Under the pieces are notes generated by a model, which worked only from the letters and a program-made list of their open reading frames with translations, did not search any database and was not told the origin of the DNA. A stretch of DNA of 64,000 nucleotides from Chromatocurvus sp964613795 (GTDB lineage Bacteria > Pseudomonadota > Gammaproteobacteria > Pseudomonadales > Halieaceae), in contig CAZTJR010000016.1 in NCBI GenBank assembly GCA_964613795.1, positions 4,454 through 68,453 on the forward strand, in the 5' to 3' direction. Within the stretch, counting starts at the first letter, position 1. Each line of letters begins with the position of its first letter. The position numbers and the translations under genes were made by a program. Positions 25,457-34,712 of the stretch are shown here, piece after piece.

Positions 25457-28151
25457 TCATGAAGCGTCCCCCGAAGCTGCCTGGCACGCCCTGGCCGGTC
25501 GCGAGGCACTCGGTCGGCTAGACAGTGATGCCGACGGGCTTGCCGTCGACGAGGTGGAGAAGCGGCAGGTTTTCTGGGGTAAAAACGCACTCCCCGAGGA
25601 AGACAGGGCCGGCGCGGTACGCATCTTTGTACGTCAGTTCAAGGATCCCCTCGTCTATATACTGCTCGTCGCTGCGGTGGTGTCGCTGGCGCTAGACAAT
25701 CTTGCCAACGCGACATTCATTGCTGCGGTGTTGCTGATCAATGCCGTGGTCGGTGCCCTGCAGGAAGGCCGTGCCGAGGCTAGCGCATCGGCCCTTCAGG
25801 AGATGATCCGGGTGCGCACTCGCGTAGTGAGGGCCGGGCGCGAGGAGCGAGTGGATGCCACAGTGCTGGTGCCCGGTGACATTGTGGATCTAGCACAGGG
25901 TGACGCCGTGCCGGCGGATCTTCGCCTGCTGTCCAGCGCGGACCTGGAGGTGGACGAGGCACCACTGACCGGTGAATCTACCCCGGTAGCCAAGAATGCA
26001 GACGACGAGGTGGAAGAAGATGCTGTCGTCAACGAGCGCACCACCATGGCTTTCGCCGGCAGCAGCGTTATCAACGGCAACGCCCGCGGTATTGTCTGCC
26101 GTATTGGCAAGGACACCCAGGTCGGACAGATCGCCGAGTCTCTGGCGCACGGGGAGTCACAGGCACCACCACTGGTATTGAAGCTTCGGCGTCTCACCCG
26201 GCAGATCGCACTTTTCGTGCTCTTTGCCGTTGTTCTGTTGAGCGTCAGCCAGTTCCTGCGTGGTGAGACACCCGAGCAGATATTCTTTCTCGGTGTGGCC
26301 CTCGCGGTGTCGGCGATTCCAGCGGGCCTGCCCATCGCCATTACCGTGGCGATGGCGCTTGCGACCCGGCGGATGGCGCGGTGCAATGTTATCGTGCGTC
26401 AGTTGACCGCCGTTGAGGGTCTCGGGTCCTGCACGCTGATTGCCAGTGACAAGACGGGAACGCTGACAGAGAACCAGCTCACCATACAGCGCCTGGAGCT
26501 TGCTAATGGCGAGCAGTGGGATGTCTCGGGCGAGGGATACAGGCCTGACGGTCGCATACATCGTGATGACAGTGAGCCGCAGGACGATGCCGCAACCGCC
26601 ATAGAGAATCTGGTACGCGCCGGCATGCTGTGTAACGACGCCTGCATCCGCTTTGACGAGACGGGAAAGCCTGCGAGCACCGAGGGCGATAGCGTCGATC
26701 TGGCCTTCCTGGTGCTCGGCGCCAAGACGAATGCGGAGCGCGAGCGGCTGCTCGAGCGTTATCCGGAGGTCGCCAGTGTGCCCTTCAGCTCCGAGCGGCG
26801 CTTCGCCGCAACCTTCAATGAGGTCGACGATACGGTGGTGGCCCACGTAAAGGGCGCCGCAGAGGCGGTCCTGCCCATGTGTGCAGACATCGACCGGGAT
26901 GCGCTGCTTGAGCGCGAGGAATGCCTGGCGCGGGAAGGGTATCGAGTGCTTGCGATCGCCAGCGGGCACGTATCCGGGACGGCCAGCGATTACGGTGCAA
27001 AGGACCTCGCCGGACTCGAGTTCGTGGGCTTTGCAGCACTGATTGATCCGATACGGGAGGAGGTGCCCGAGGCGGTGAAGCGCTGCCGCGATGCAGGTAT
27101 ACAGATCCGGATGATTACCGGCGATCATCCCGCCACGGGGCTGGCGATCGCGCGCCAGCTGGAGCTGGCAGATGAAGAGTCGGAGGCACTGACCGGTGCG
27201 GCGCTGCGCGACCTTGAAGATGCCCCCGAAACACTCGCGGCGCGTGTCCGCGCCGCTCCCGTATTCGCCCGGGTAGAGCCGTCGCAGAAAACGCAGATCG
27301 TCGAACTGCTGCAGGATGCCGGAGAACTGATCGCGGTCACCGGCGATGGCGTCAACGACGCTCCTGCCCTGAAGGCGGCGCACATTGGCGTCGCCATGGG
27401 TCGCGGTGGCACCGACGTGGCACGCCGGGCCGCCTCGCTGATCCTCAGTGATGATAACTTTGCGTCACTTGTCGATGGTATCGAGCAGGGGCGCGGCGCC
27501 TATGACAATGTGCGCAAGGTGACCTGGCTGCTGCTGTCAACCGGCATTGCCGAGGTCCTCCTGTTCTTTCTTGCGCTTTTCGCCGGACTTCCGCTGCCGC
27601 TTACCGCGATACAGCTGCTCTGGCTGAATCTGGTTACCAACGGGATTCAGGATGTTGCACTGGCCTCTGAGGGCGTGGAGCCCGGGGCCCTGAAGCGCAA
27701 GCCGCGCCCCGTGCGTGAGCGGATTTTCAACCGGCGCATGATCCGTCAGACCCTGGTTTCGGGTGGCTACATGGGGAGTGCAGCCTTCGTGCTGTTTTTC
27801 GTGCTGTTCGAGGTCTTCGGCATGGGCGAATTTGAGGCCCGCAACCTGGTGCTGCTGCTGATGGTGCTGTTCGAGAATGTACATACCTTCAGCTGTCGTT
27901 CCGAAAGCCGCTCCGTGTTGCAGGTTCCGATTGCCGCCAACCGGCTGTTGATTCTGGCGGTGGTCCTCGCGCAGGGTGTGCATATCGGAGCGATGTACAT
28001 GCCGGTGCTGCGCGACGTTCTTGCAGTGGAACCGGTTTCTCTGTCGCTTTGGAGCCTTCTGCTGGCTGTTGCCCTGTCTCTCCTGGTCCTTGATGAGGCC
28101 GCCAAGTGGTGGCATCGTCGGCAACACAGACTCAGCCACGGAAGCGGATGA
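25446..28151 (+). CDS. P-type cation-transporting ATPase (P2A/P3A-like) with altered ion-site residues
   Basis: A 901-residue inner-membrane P-type ATPase. Actuator motif LTGES at 174-178, phosphorylated Asp in SDKTGTLT at about 334-341 and hinge TGDGVNDAP near 631. The fold and length match Ca2+-type (PacL) pumps. However, M4 reads IPAGLP at 291-296 where Ca2+ pumps have IPEGLP, and M6 reads NLVTNG near 726 where they have NLVTDG. M5 keeps Glu in STGIAEVLL. A proton or other cation may therefore be the substrate. The overlap with HdeD supports an acid- or ion-stress role. Confidence 0.87.
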   Translation: MTHDHEASPEAAWHALAGREALGRLDSDADGLAVDEVEKRQVFWGKNALPEEDRAGAVRIFVRQFKDPLVYILLVAAVVSLALDNLANATFIAAVLLINAVVGALQEGRAEASASALQEMIRVRTRVVRAGREERVDATVLVPGDIVDLAQGDAVPADLRLLSSADLEVDEAPLTGESTPVAKNADDEVEEDAVVNERTTMAFAGSSVINGNARGIVCRIGKDTQVGQIAESLAHGESQAPPLVLKLRRLTRQIALFVLFAVVLLSVSQFLRGETPEQIFFLGVALAVSAIPAGLPIAITVAMALATRRMARCNVIVRQLTAVEGLGSCTLIASDKTGTLTENQLTIQRLELANGEQWDVSGEGYRPDGRIHRDDSEPQDDAATAIENLVRAGMLCNDACIRFDETGKPASTEGDSVDLAFLVLGAKTNAERERLLERYPEVASVPFSSERRFAATFNEVDDTVVAHVKGAAEAVLPMCADIDRDALLEREECLAREGYRVLAIASGHVSGTASDYGAKDLAGLEFVGFAALIDPIREEVPEAVKRCRDAGIQIRMITGDHPATGLAIARQLELADEESEALTGAALRDLEDAPETLAARVRAAPVFARVEPSQKTQIVELLQDAGELIAVTGDGVNDAPALKAAHIGVAMGRGGTDVARRAASLILSDDNFASLVDGIEQGRGAYDNVRKVTWLLLSTGIAEVLLFFLALFAGLPLPLTAIQLLWLNLVTNGIQDVALASEGVEPGALKRKPRPVRERIFNRRMIRQTLVSGGYMGSAAFVLFFVLFEVFGMGEFEARNLVLLLMVLFENVHTFSCRSESRSVLQVPIAANRLLILAVVLAQGVHIGAMYMPVLRDVLAVEPVSLSLWSLLLAVALSLLVLDEAAKWWHRRQHRLSHGSG

Positions 28152-28176
28152 AACAAGCCAGTAGCGCCACCTGAGA

Positions 28177-28207
28177 CAGCCGTCGTCAGAGGCTGGAGTA
28201 TTTTTTT
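28177..28207 (+). terminator. Weak intrinsic terminator after the ATPase gene
   Basis: CAGCC at 28177-28181 can pair with GGCTG at 28191-28195, and a run of seven T follows at 28201-28207. The stem is short and separated from the T run by five bases, so efficiency is doubtful. The position 25 bases after the ATPase stop fits. Confidence 0.35.
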
Positions 28208-28377
28208 AGCTATCTGTTAATCGGGGGGCAGACTGCTGCAGCGGTGCCCCAGCGGGAAGCCAAAGGTAATTATTCACAGGATCAGCCATTGTCCCACCGA
28301 GTTCGATTATCTACGTTCAGCACCCGGAAAGATAAGGTCAAACATCAATCTACAGGTGATACGACATAGGGGGCAGA

Positions 28378-30900
28378 ATGATGCGACAGAATGACTTTGC
28401 AAGACGGCCACTGGCCGTGGCCATGGCCGGCGTAACCGCTACATTGTGCGCTGCAACCGTGATCGCGCAGGAGCCCGGCGCTGAGGCCATAGTCGAGGAG
28501 GTAGTTGTTACAGGGACCCGGCGCTCTGATCGCTCGGTTCTCGAGAGCGCTGTGCCTATCGACGTGATTTCCGAGGACATGTTGATGTCCACCGGTATCA
28601 CCGAAACCAACCAGTTGCTCAACCGCCTTTTGCCCAGCTTTAACTTTCCGCTGCCCTCTGTCACCGACGGCACCGATCACGTACGTCCGGCAACGCTGCG
28701 CGGCCTGGCTCCCGATCACACGCTGGTTCTGGTCAATGGAAAGCGTCGGCATGCATCTGCGCTGCTAAACCTGAACGGCTCCGTTGGACGTGGCTCGTCC
28801 GCTGTTGATATGAACATGATTCCTGCCAATGCCATCAAGCGCATTGAAGTGCTCAGAGACGGGGCTGCAGCGCAATACGGCTCCGATGCCATCGCCGGCG
28901 TCATCAACATTGTGCTCAAGGATGCATCCAGTGGCTTTGGTGCGTCGGTCACCTATGGCGAGTACGACACTGAAATGGACGGCACGCCGGGGCTGGGAGG
29001 CGCCAGTATCGGGCCTGATGGCGCCCTGCAGTTGACGCCAGGTGGCGACCGGAATGTCAATGACGGAGATACACTGACAGTCCGATTGAATGGCGGTGTA
29101 GAGATCGGTGACGGTGGTTATCTCAATGTCTCCGGTGAATTCCGGGATCGCGATCCCACCAATCGCAGTGGCTTTGATCCGCGAAACAATTACGCAAGCC
29201 TTGCCGATGGCAGTGCCGATCCGAGGGAGCTGGATTTTGACCGCATCAATCACCGCTTTGGCAATGCGGATGTCGAGGATACCGCGCTGTTCTATAACGC
29301 CGGGGTACCTTTGAACGATGCCTGGGAATTGTACAGCTTCGGCAGTTACGGTGAGCGTCAGGGTGAAAGTGCGGGCTTTTATCGCCGCGCCCAGGACAGC
29401 CGCAACTGGACAGAAATCTACCCGGATGGCTTCCTGCCACTCATCACATCCGACATTACGGACTACAGCGTCGCCGCCGGTGTGCGCGGTGACTGGAATG
29501 GCTGGGATGTAGACGCTTCACTACTGGTCGGCGGCAATGAGCTCGACTATACGATCAAGAACACGCTGAATGCATCCTTCGGCCCCGACAGTCCCACGCA
29601 GTTCTTCGCCGGTACTTTGACCAATGAGCACCTGGTGTTCAATGCGGGCGCATCAAAGCTCCTGGATCTGGGTGGCCGACCCGTCAACGTCGCTTTCGGT
29701 GTTGAGTACCGCGATGAGACCTACAAGATAGACGCCGGAGAGCCAGGCAGTTATCAGCTCGGCGAATTTGAAGATCGCGCCGCCGGGTCCCAGGTATTTC
29801 CGGGCTTCACCCCCGAGTCTGAGGTCGATGCCAGTCGCGATAACATCAGTTTGTATCTGGATATTGATGCCGACGTAACCTCGCGCTGGAACGTGGCCGT
29901 TGCCGGCCGCTTTGAGGACTATTCGGATTTCGGCTCAACCTTCAACGGCAAGTTCGCCACGCGCTATGAAATCATAGAGGGTTTTGCCCTGCGCGCATCC
30001 ACATCGACCGGCTTTCGTGCGCCATCACTGGCCCAGCAGTCCTTTACCTCCATCGCCACCGTTTTTGTCGATGCCGTGCCGACAGAGACTGGCACCTTCC
30101 GCCCTGACAGTGACGTCGCCAGGGCGCTCGGTTCACCGGGTCTGGAAGAAGAGACCAGTATATCTTTCTCGGGTGGTTTCTCGTGGCAGCCATTGGACGG
30201 GCTCTCCGTTACGGCAGACTACTTTTACATAGAAATAGATGACCGCATTGTCCTGTCCGAGAACCTTTCAGGTCCGGGCGTTGAGCAACTGCTGGCAGGC
30301 ACGGGCGCCAATCGAGCGCGCTTTTTCCTGAACGGCATCGACAGCGAGACCAGTGGCTTTGATGTTGTCGCAACCTACAACCTGGAACTGGGGGAGTGGG
30401 GTTCGCTGCGTCTGAACGGCGGTTACAACTACACAGATAACAAGGTGACTCGCGTGCTGCCGCCGCCGGAAGAACTGTCACTGATTGGCGTAACCGAGGA
30501 CAACCTCTTTGCCCGCCGTGAAGTGACGCGATTCGAGGATGGCGGTCCGGAAGACAAAATCAACCTGGGTGGTGCCTGGTACTTTAACGATCTGACGGTA
30601 GACCTTCGATTTACCCGCTTCGGCGAGACACTCGACCCTGGCACTTCCGCGGAGTTCGACGAAAAGCTGGATGCACAATGGATCACCGATCTGGAGGTGG
30701 CTTACTCCTTCACCAGCAACATATCCGCAGCCGTGGGTGCGAACAATCTCTTCGACGTCTACCCTGATGACACCGTGTCCAACGATCTGGCTGCGGGGCT
30801 GACGCCTACGACCTTTGATCGCATTTTCCCCTATTCGGGTTTTTCGCCTTTCGGCTTTAACGGGCGTTTCCTGTATGGACGTGTGGCGGTTCAGTTCTAG
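28378..30900 (+). CDS. TonB-dependent outer-membrane receptor 2
   Basis: An 840-residue receptor of the type found in marine and stalked bacteria. Signal peptide to about residue 30 (VIAQ), TonB box VEEVVVTGTRR near 40, plug domain with RGLAPDHTLVLVNGKRRH and IKRIEVLRDGAAAQYGSDA, then a beta-barrel ending in the canonical aromatic (GRVAVQF). The ATG at 28378 follows AGGGGGC. A di-heme peroxidase gene follows in the same direction after 114 bases, then a convergent PrnB-like/sulfotransferase operon. The ligand is unknown; RGLAPDH-type plugs occur in receptors for many organic substrates. Confidence 0.9.
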   Translation: MMRQNDFARRPLAVAMAGVTATLCAATVIAQEPGAEAIVEEVVVTGTRRSDRSVLESAVPIDVISEDMLMSTGITETNQLLNRLLPSFNFPLPSVTDGTDHVRPATLRGLAPDHTLVLVNGKRRHASALLNLNGSVGRGSSAVDMNMIPANAIKRIEVLRDGAAAQYGSDAIAGVINIVLKDASSGFGASVTYGEYDTEMDGTPGLGGASIGPDGALQLTPGGDRNVNDGDTLTVRLNGGVEIGDGGYLNVSGEFRDRDPTNRSGFDPRNNYASLADGSADPRELDFDRINHRFGNADVEDTALFYNAGVPLNDAWELYSFGSYGERQGESAGFYRRAQDSRNWTEIYPDGFLPLITSDITDYSVAAGVRGDWNGWDVDASLLVGGNELDYTIKNTLNASFGPDSPTQFFAGTLTNEHLVFNAGASKLLDLGGRPVNVAFGVEYRDETYKIDAGEPGSYQLGEFEDRAAGSQVFPGFTPESEVDASRDNISLYLDIDADVTSRWNVAVAGRFEDYSDFGSTFNGKFATRYEIIEGFALRASTSTGFRAPSLAQQSFTSIATVFVDAVPTETGTFRPDSDVARALGSPGLEEETSISFSGGFSWQPLDGLSVTADYFYIEIDDRIVLSENLSGPGVEQLLAGTGANRARFFLNGIDSETSGFDVVATYNLELGEWGSLRLNGGYNYTDNKVTRVLPPPEELSLIGVTEDNLFARREVTRFEDGGPEDKINLGGAWYFNDLTVDLRFTRFGETLDPGTSAEFDEKLDAQWITDLEVAYSFTSNISAAVGANNLFDVYPDDTVSNDLAAGLTPTTFDRIFPYSGFSPFGFNGRFLYGRVAVQF

Positions 30901-31014
30901 TTGATGTCGGCGAAAAGTGGCGGCGGCGCATAAGCGTCAATCGGGCTGTTAAGGCCTCATTGGCGCCGCTTGCTCCCGCCGCTGGCACTCCTATTACATT
31001 GCAGAAAGGGCATA

Positions 31015-32046
31015 ATGAAGCGTCCAACAGAACGACACGTCATGCACCTGCTGGCATTATCTGCCGTTCTGACTTTGCCGATAGAGATAGCGCGGGCCGA
31101 CGTAACATTGCGGGAACGGGCCAACGGGCATTTTATTGCCATTCCGCCGGTTTCCCCTGAGGAGCGCCTTGCCCCGCAGGCGACACTCGGACGTGCCCTG
31201 TTGTGGGACCCGCGCCTGTCCTCGAGTGGCGATACCGCCTGTGCCAGTTGTCATCTGATCGAAGACCATGGCTCTGATCGGCGTACTCGCTGCACAACTG
31301 CCCGCGGCGGCCGGACCGGGTTTCACTCGATGACCGTATTCAATACGCAGACAGCGGGTGCGGGCTTGCGCTGGCTGGCTGACCGTCAGTCCGGAAAGGT
31401 ACAGGCACTGGGTTCCATTACCGGTTCGATGGGTTTTGAGCGGCGGGACGATATTCTGCCGCCGCTGGCCGAGCACGGTTACCGGCCGCAATTTTCGGCA
31501 GCCTTTCCCGATGCCGATGAGCCTCTGACTGTCGATCATTATGGTCAGGCGCTGGAAGTCTACCAGCGTACCCTGCGCACGCCGGCCCCCTTCGACGCCT
31601 GGCTGACGGGCGACGATGCCGCCATGACGGAAACGCAGAAATCCGGTCTCAGGCGGTTCATGGACATGGGCTGCGCCGGTTGCCACGGTGGCGAATTGCT
31701 GGGCGGCCAGTCACTGCAGAAGTTTGGCCTGGTGGCGGATTACTGGGAGCACACGGGCTCTGATGAACCGCATCACGGCGTGATGGAAAAGAGCGGCCGC
31801 GAGGCGGACCGCGATGTTTTCCGGGTTGCCTCGCTGCGCAACGTCGCAGAGATGGCGCCCTATTTTCACGATGCCTCGGTAGCGACACTGGCGCAGGCAG
31901 TGCGCGTCATGGCCCGTGTGCAGCTCGGACGGGACCCTGACGACAGCGCGACGGCGGAAATCGTGAGTTTCCTGATGTCACTGACGGGTGAGATACCCGT
32001 GAACTTTGCGCCACCGGATGCGTTTATCGTTGGACAGAAGCCTTAA
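31015..32046 (+). CDS. Periplasmic di-heme cytochrome c peroxidase/MauG-family protein
   Basis: A 343-residue protein with two heme c sites: CASCH about 60 residues in and CAGCH near residue 220. A signal peptide (HLLALSAVLTLPIEIARA) places it in the periplasm. The C-terminal motif SLRNVAEMAPYFHDASVATL is standard for this family. The segment after heme 1 (LRWLADRQSG) is diverged from the usual FWDGRA. The ATG at 31015 has AAAGGG upstream. Some members reduce H2O2; MauG-type members oxidise side chains of a partner protein. Its last 23 bases overlap the convergent PrnB-like gene. Substrate undetermined. Confidence 0.85.
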   Translation: MKRPTERHVMHLLALSAVLTLPIEIARADVTLRERANGHFIAIPPVSPEERLAPQATLGRALLWDPRLSSSGDTACASCHLIEDHGSDRRTRCTTARGGRTGFHSMTVFNTQTAGAGLRWLADRQSGKVQALGSITGSMGFERRDDILPPLAEHGYRPQFSAAFPDADEPLTVDHYGQALEVYQRTLRTPAPFDAWLTGDDAAMTETQKSGLRRFMDMGCAGCHGGELLGGQSLQKFGLVADYWEHTGSDEPHHGVMEKSGREADRDVFRVASLRNVAEMAPYFHDASVATLAQAVRVMARVQLGRDPDDSATAEIVSFLMSLTGEIPVNFAPPDAFIVGQKP

Positions 32047-33202
32047 GTCGCTCGATATCCCGGTATCGCGAAGGAATGTCATCCCGCGGCGCCGCGGAGC
32101 GGAGATCGCACAGTGTCTTCAGGCCTTTGAGTAAGACCGGCAGCGGCGGCCCGCTGGCACTGAGATCCGCCTTGTCCTCGAGGCCAGCGTCCGACGCCGG
32201 CTGCACGATATACTTCTCGACCAGTAGTTCATGATGTTGAACAGCAACCCTGCCATGTGCCTCGCACACCTCAAGGAATGCAGACACGTTGGTCTGGAAC
32301 CAGTCTTCCCCGGCGTGCTCCTCAACGTCGTCTAGGAAGCTGTTCAGCAGGCTTTTGCGCCGCATGCAGTCGCGAAGCAGCAGCTGGTCCTCGGGCCGCA
32401 TGAACAGAAACTTGTCCACGAGCAGCTGGGAGTAATAGGGATCGTCGGCGCGGCACAGGCCGAGCAGCAGATCGATCACGTTGATGCCCGCAAAGTCGCC
32501 GGCGTTCGCCCCGCGGTACTCGCGCAGACCGACGCGATGTGGCTTGTAATAGGGCCGGATGCAGAAGAAAAATCGCTGCATATCAAGCGCGTTAAACAGC
32601 TCCTGATTAGAGGCAAAAACGTCCTCGAGGGCTGCCCGGGCAACCCGCAGCAGATCGAGAGTGACCGGGTGGGAGACACCCAGCGGCAGGGAGTGCAGCA
32701 GCGCCTCGGCGGTGCGAATGTAGCCGAACACGCCGCGGGTGTTGTAGTCGATGAAGATGCGCTCGTCATTCAGCGCCGTGAAGGTCTTGTAGACGCCATT
32801 CACGGCGCGGTTGTGCGTTTCCAGGTGGCTTGAGGCGAAGCGCGGGACAGCGCCCAGTGAGGCCCCCAGCTGCATGGCCAGTGCGGAGGCCTCTCTCAGG
32901 GGGGATCGGGTTTCGCGTGCCGGGTCGGTAACGCCGTGGCGCCGGCACGCTGCCATGTAGAAGCCCACGTTGCCGAGCAGCTCGAAGCCGTTGTCAAAGC
33001 CTTCGTCGGTGTTGCCCTCCTTGAGCAACTGCGCGATGTAGTCCCGACCCTCGGCAACCAGCTGCTGCTTGATTCCGTCGCCGATCCCGTCCACGTTATC
33101 CCGATTTTCCTGGGCGAAGTACAACTCCTCCAGTGCGGTATTCATGTCGCGGAAGTCCCGGCGTATCCAGTGGTCAAACGTCGATGCGAGGGGCGTTCGC
33201 AT
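32024..33202 (-). CDS. PrnB-family (DUF1864) heme enzyme, IDO/TDO fold
   Basis: A 392-residue protein resembling monodechloroaminopyrrolnitrin synthase PrnB, which belongs to the heme-dependent indoleamine/tryptophan dioxygenase superfamily. Recognised blocks: NVGFYMAACRRHG (78-90), PLREASALAMQLG (101-113), DYNTRGVFGYIRTAE (152-166), FCIRPYYKPHRVG (213-225) and the HHELLVEKY helix at 323-331, whose His is the likely heme ligand by alignment from memory. The ATG at 33202 has AAGGAGG; the gene overlaps the end of sulfotransferase 3 by 29 bases. No signal peptide, so it acts in the cytosol. Tryptophan or an indole-containing peptide is a reasonable substrate guess. Confidence 0.75.
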   Translation of the reverse strand: MRTPLASTFDHWIRRDFRDMNTALEELYFAQENRDNVDGIGDGIKQQLVAEGRDYIAQLLKEGNTDEGFDNGFELLGNVGFYMAACRRHGVTDPARETRSPLREASALAMQLGASLGAVPRFASSHLETHNRAVNGVYKTFTALNDERIFIDYNTRGVFGYIRTAEALLHSLPLGVSHPVTLDLLRVARAALEDVFASNQELFNALDMQRFFFCIRPYYKPHRVGLREYRGANAGDFAGINVIDLLLGLCRADDPYYSQLLVDKFLFMRPEDQLLLRDCMRRKSLLNSFLDDVEEHAGEDWFQTNVSAFLEVCEAHGRVAVQHHELLVEKYIVQPASDAGLEDKADLSASGPPLPVLLKGLKTLCDLRSAAPRDDIPSRYRDIERLKASVQR

Positions 33203-34607
33203 GGTCCTCCTTGTACGCCGTCATTGCGGCTTGCATCTGTTGCTGGAAGCGTGCGCCAAAGCCTATCAGGTCCGGCCGGATGCTGCCGTGGGAATCGATT
33301 GAGCGTGACGTAAAAAGGCGCCATTCGGATGCCACCGCCGCGGGAGGGCAATCAGATACTGTGTGGTGGCCGACATGAATGTCGAGTTCAAGTTCCTGTA
33401 CAAGCGCCTGCAGGGCGCCGGTCGGATCTGTGGTGAGCGCTTCATAATGTACCGTGGCTATCGGGTTGGGCAATTCACGCAGCCAGTGCGCCATCAGCAG
33501 TTCTGATCTGGCGATGGCCCTGCCGATCGTCACCAGGCTGTAGCTGTAGCCATGGCCGGTCTTGAAATGCTTGAAATACAGCGCGACAGCCAGATCCAGT
33601 GGATTCCGCCGACAAAAGACGATGGGCACGTCGGGGTGCAACAGTGACAGGTAGCCAATGCGTCGCAGGTTGGCCGGCGAGGTGTCCGTGACATAACGCG
33701 GCGGGTGATCAGGTCGGGCGCGTTGTGCGAAATCGCGGTAGCGGCGGGCTAGCGGAGAGCCGTTCGGGCTCTCGGCGGCCCTGCGGCGAAGACCGGCAGC
33801 CAGCTCGGCAATATCCTCCGAGGTATCGAGGTCGGATACAAAGCGGCGAACAAATGCGAGCTCTCCCCCCGGCAGAACGTCGGCGTCTGCTGCCAGCATT
33901 GATTCAACAAGGCTCTTTCCGGAGCGCGGTAGTCCCGCGATGATAATGGCCGGACAGCGTCCACCAGGTGACGTTTTTGCTGCCTGACCGCGGAAATACT
34001 GCCGTTTGATCGCGAGCGTTGAGGCCGGCACCGTGTACTGCTGTTGTCTGGCGCTGAAGCCACTGCCGACAAGGTGGTTCGCGCGACGATAAAACGTAAA
34101 GCCGACATCGTCGCGACCGGCATCCACGGAAATCTGGCCCAGCAGAAAGCAGGCTCTGGCACGATCCATCTCACTGCGGGACTCGTTCAGCGCAACGGAA
34201 AGAATGCGCGCCGCGTCCCGGCTGTCTGGGTGTACGGCCTCGAAGTTCAGCAATCCCCGGTAGGCATCCAGCAGCGAGGGGTTGATCCTGAGAGCCTGAT
34301 GAAAGTGATGAACCGCCTGCTGCGACTGTCCTGCACGGGTCAGTGCATGTCCGGCATAAAGATGCAGGCGCGCGTTGTCGCGGTATTGCTCCAGGCCTTG
34401 AAGGTAAATGGACAGCGCGTCGCCATTGCGCTGAAGGCCCTCAAGTGCCTTGCCGCAGAGCGCCCACACGGCGGGTCCCGCATCAGTGTCATCCTCAAGG
34501 ATGTCACGGCTGCGCTCCAGGGCAGAAGCGAAACGCTTCTGCTGGATATCTGACTGCAGGGCCTCCAGCGCCGCCCGATCCTCGTCTTTTTGATCCGCCG
34601 CTGTCAT
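33174..34607 (-). CDS. TPR-sulfotransferase 3
   Basis: A 477-residue protein: TPR-like helices from about 10 to 180 (LHLYAGHALTRAGQSQQAVHHF is one unit) and a sulfotransferase domain with IIIAGLPRSGKSLVESML at about 221-238. Lys replaces the usual Thr in the PAPS loop. VPIVFCRRNPLDLAVALYF is the 3-prime phosphate motif. No signal peptide. Its final 29 bases overlap the start of the PrnB-like gene, whose strong ribosome site lies within it, so the two products are made together. The GKS variant still suits phosphate binding. Substrate unknown. Confidence 0.83.
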   Translation of the reverse strand: MTAADQKDEDRAALEALQSDIQQKRFASALERSRDILEDDTDAGPAVWALCGKALEGLQRNGDALSIYLQGLEQYRDNARLHLYAGHALTRAGQSQQAVHHFHQALRINPSLLDAYRGLLNFEAVHPDSRDAARILSVALNESRSEMDRARACFLLGQISVDAGRDDVGFTFYRRANHLVGSGFSARQQQYTVPASTLAIKRQYFRGQAAKTSPGGRCPAIIIAGLPRSGKSLVESMLAADADVLPGGELAFVRRFVSDLDTSEDIAELAAGLRRRAAESPNGSPLARRYRDFAQRARPDHPPRYVTDTSPANLRRIGYLSLLHPDVPIVFCRRNPLDLAVALYFKHFKTGHGYSYSLVTIGRAIARSELLMAHWLRELPNPIATVHYEALTTDPTGALQALVQELELDIHVGHHTVSDCPPAAVASEWRLFTSRSIDSHGSIRPDLIGFGARFQQQMQAAMTAYKEDHANAPRIDV

Positions 34608-34712
34608 GCCCGATCAAGTGCCGCCTGTAAATGGATAACGGCGCACGTTAGCACACTCCGTGCGGGTCGCGGCATCCCGGGCCCCGTTGCGAAGACCCGG
34701 AGAGCGTATGCG

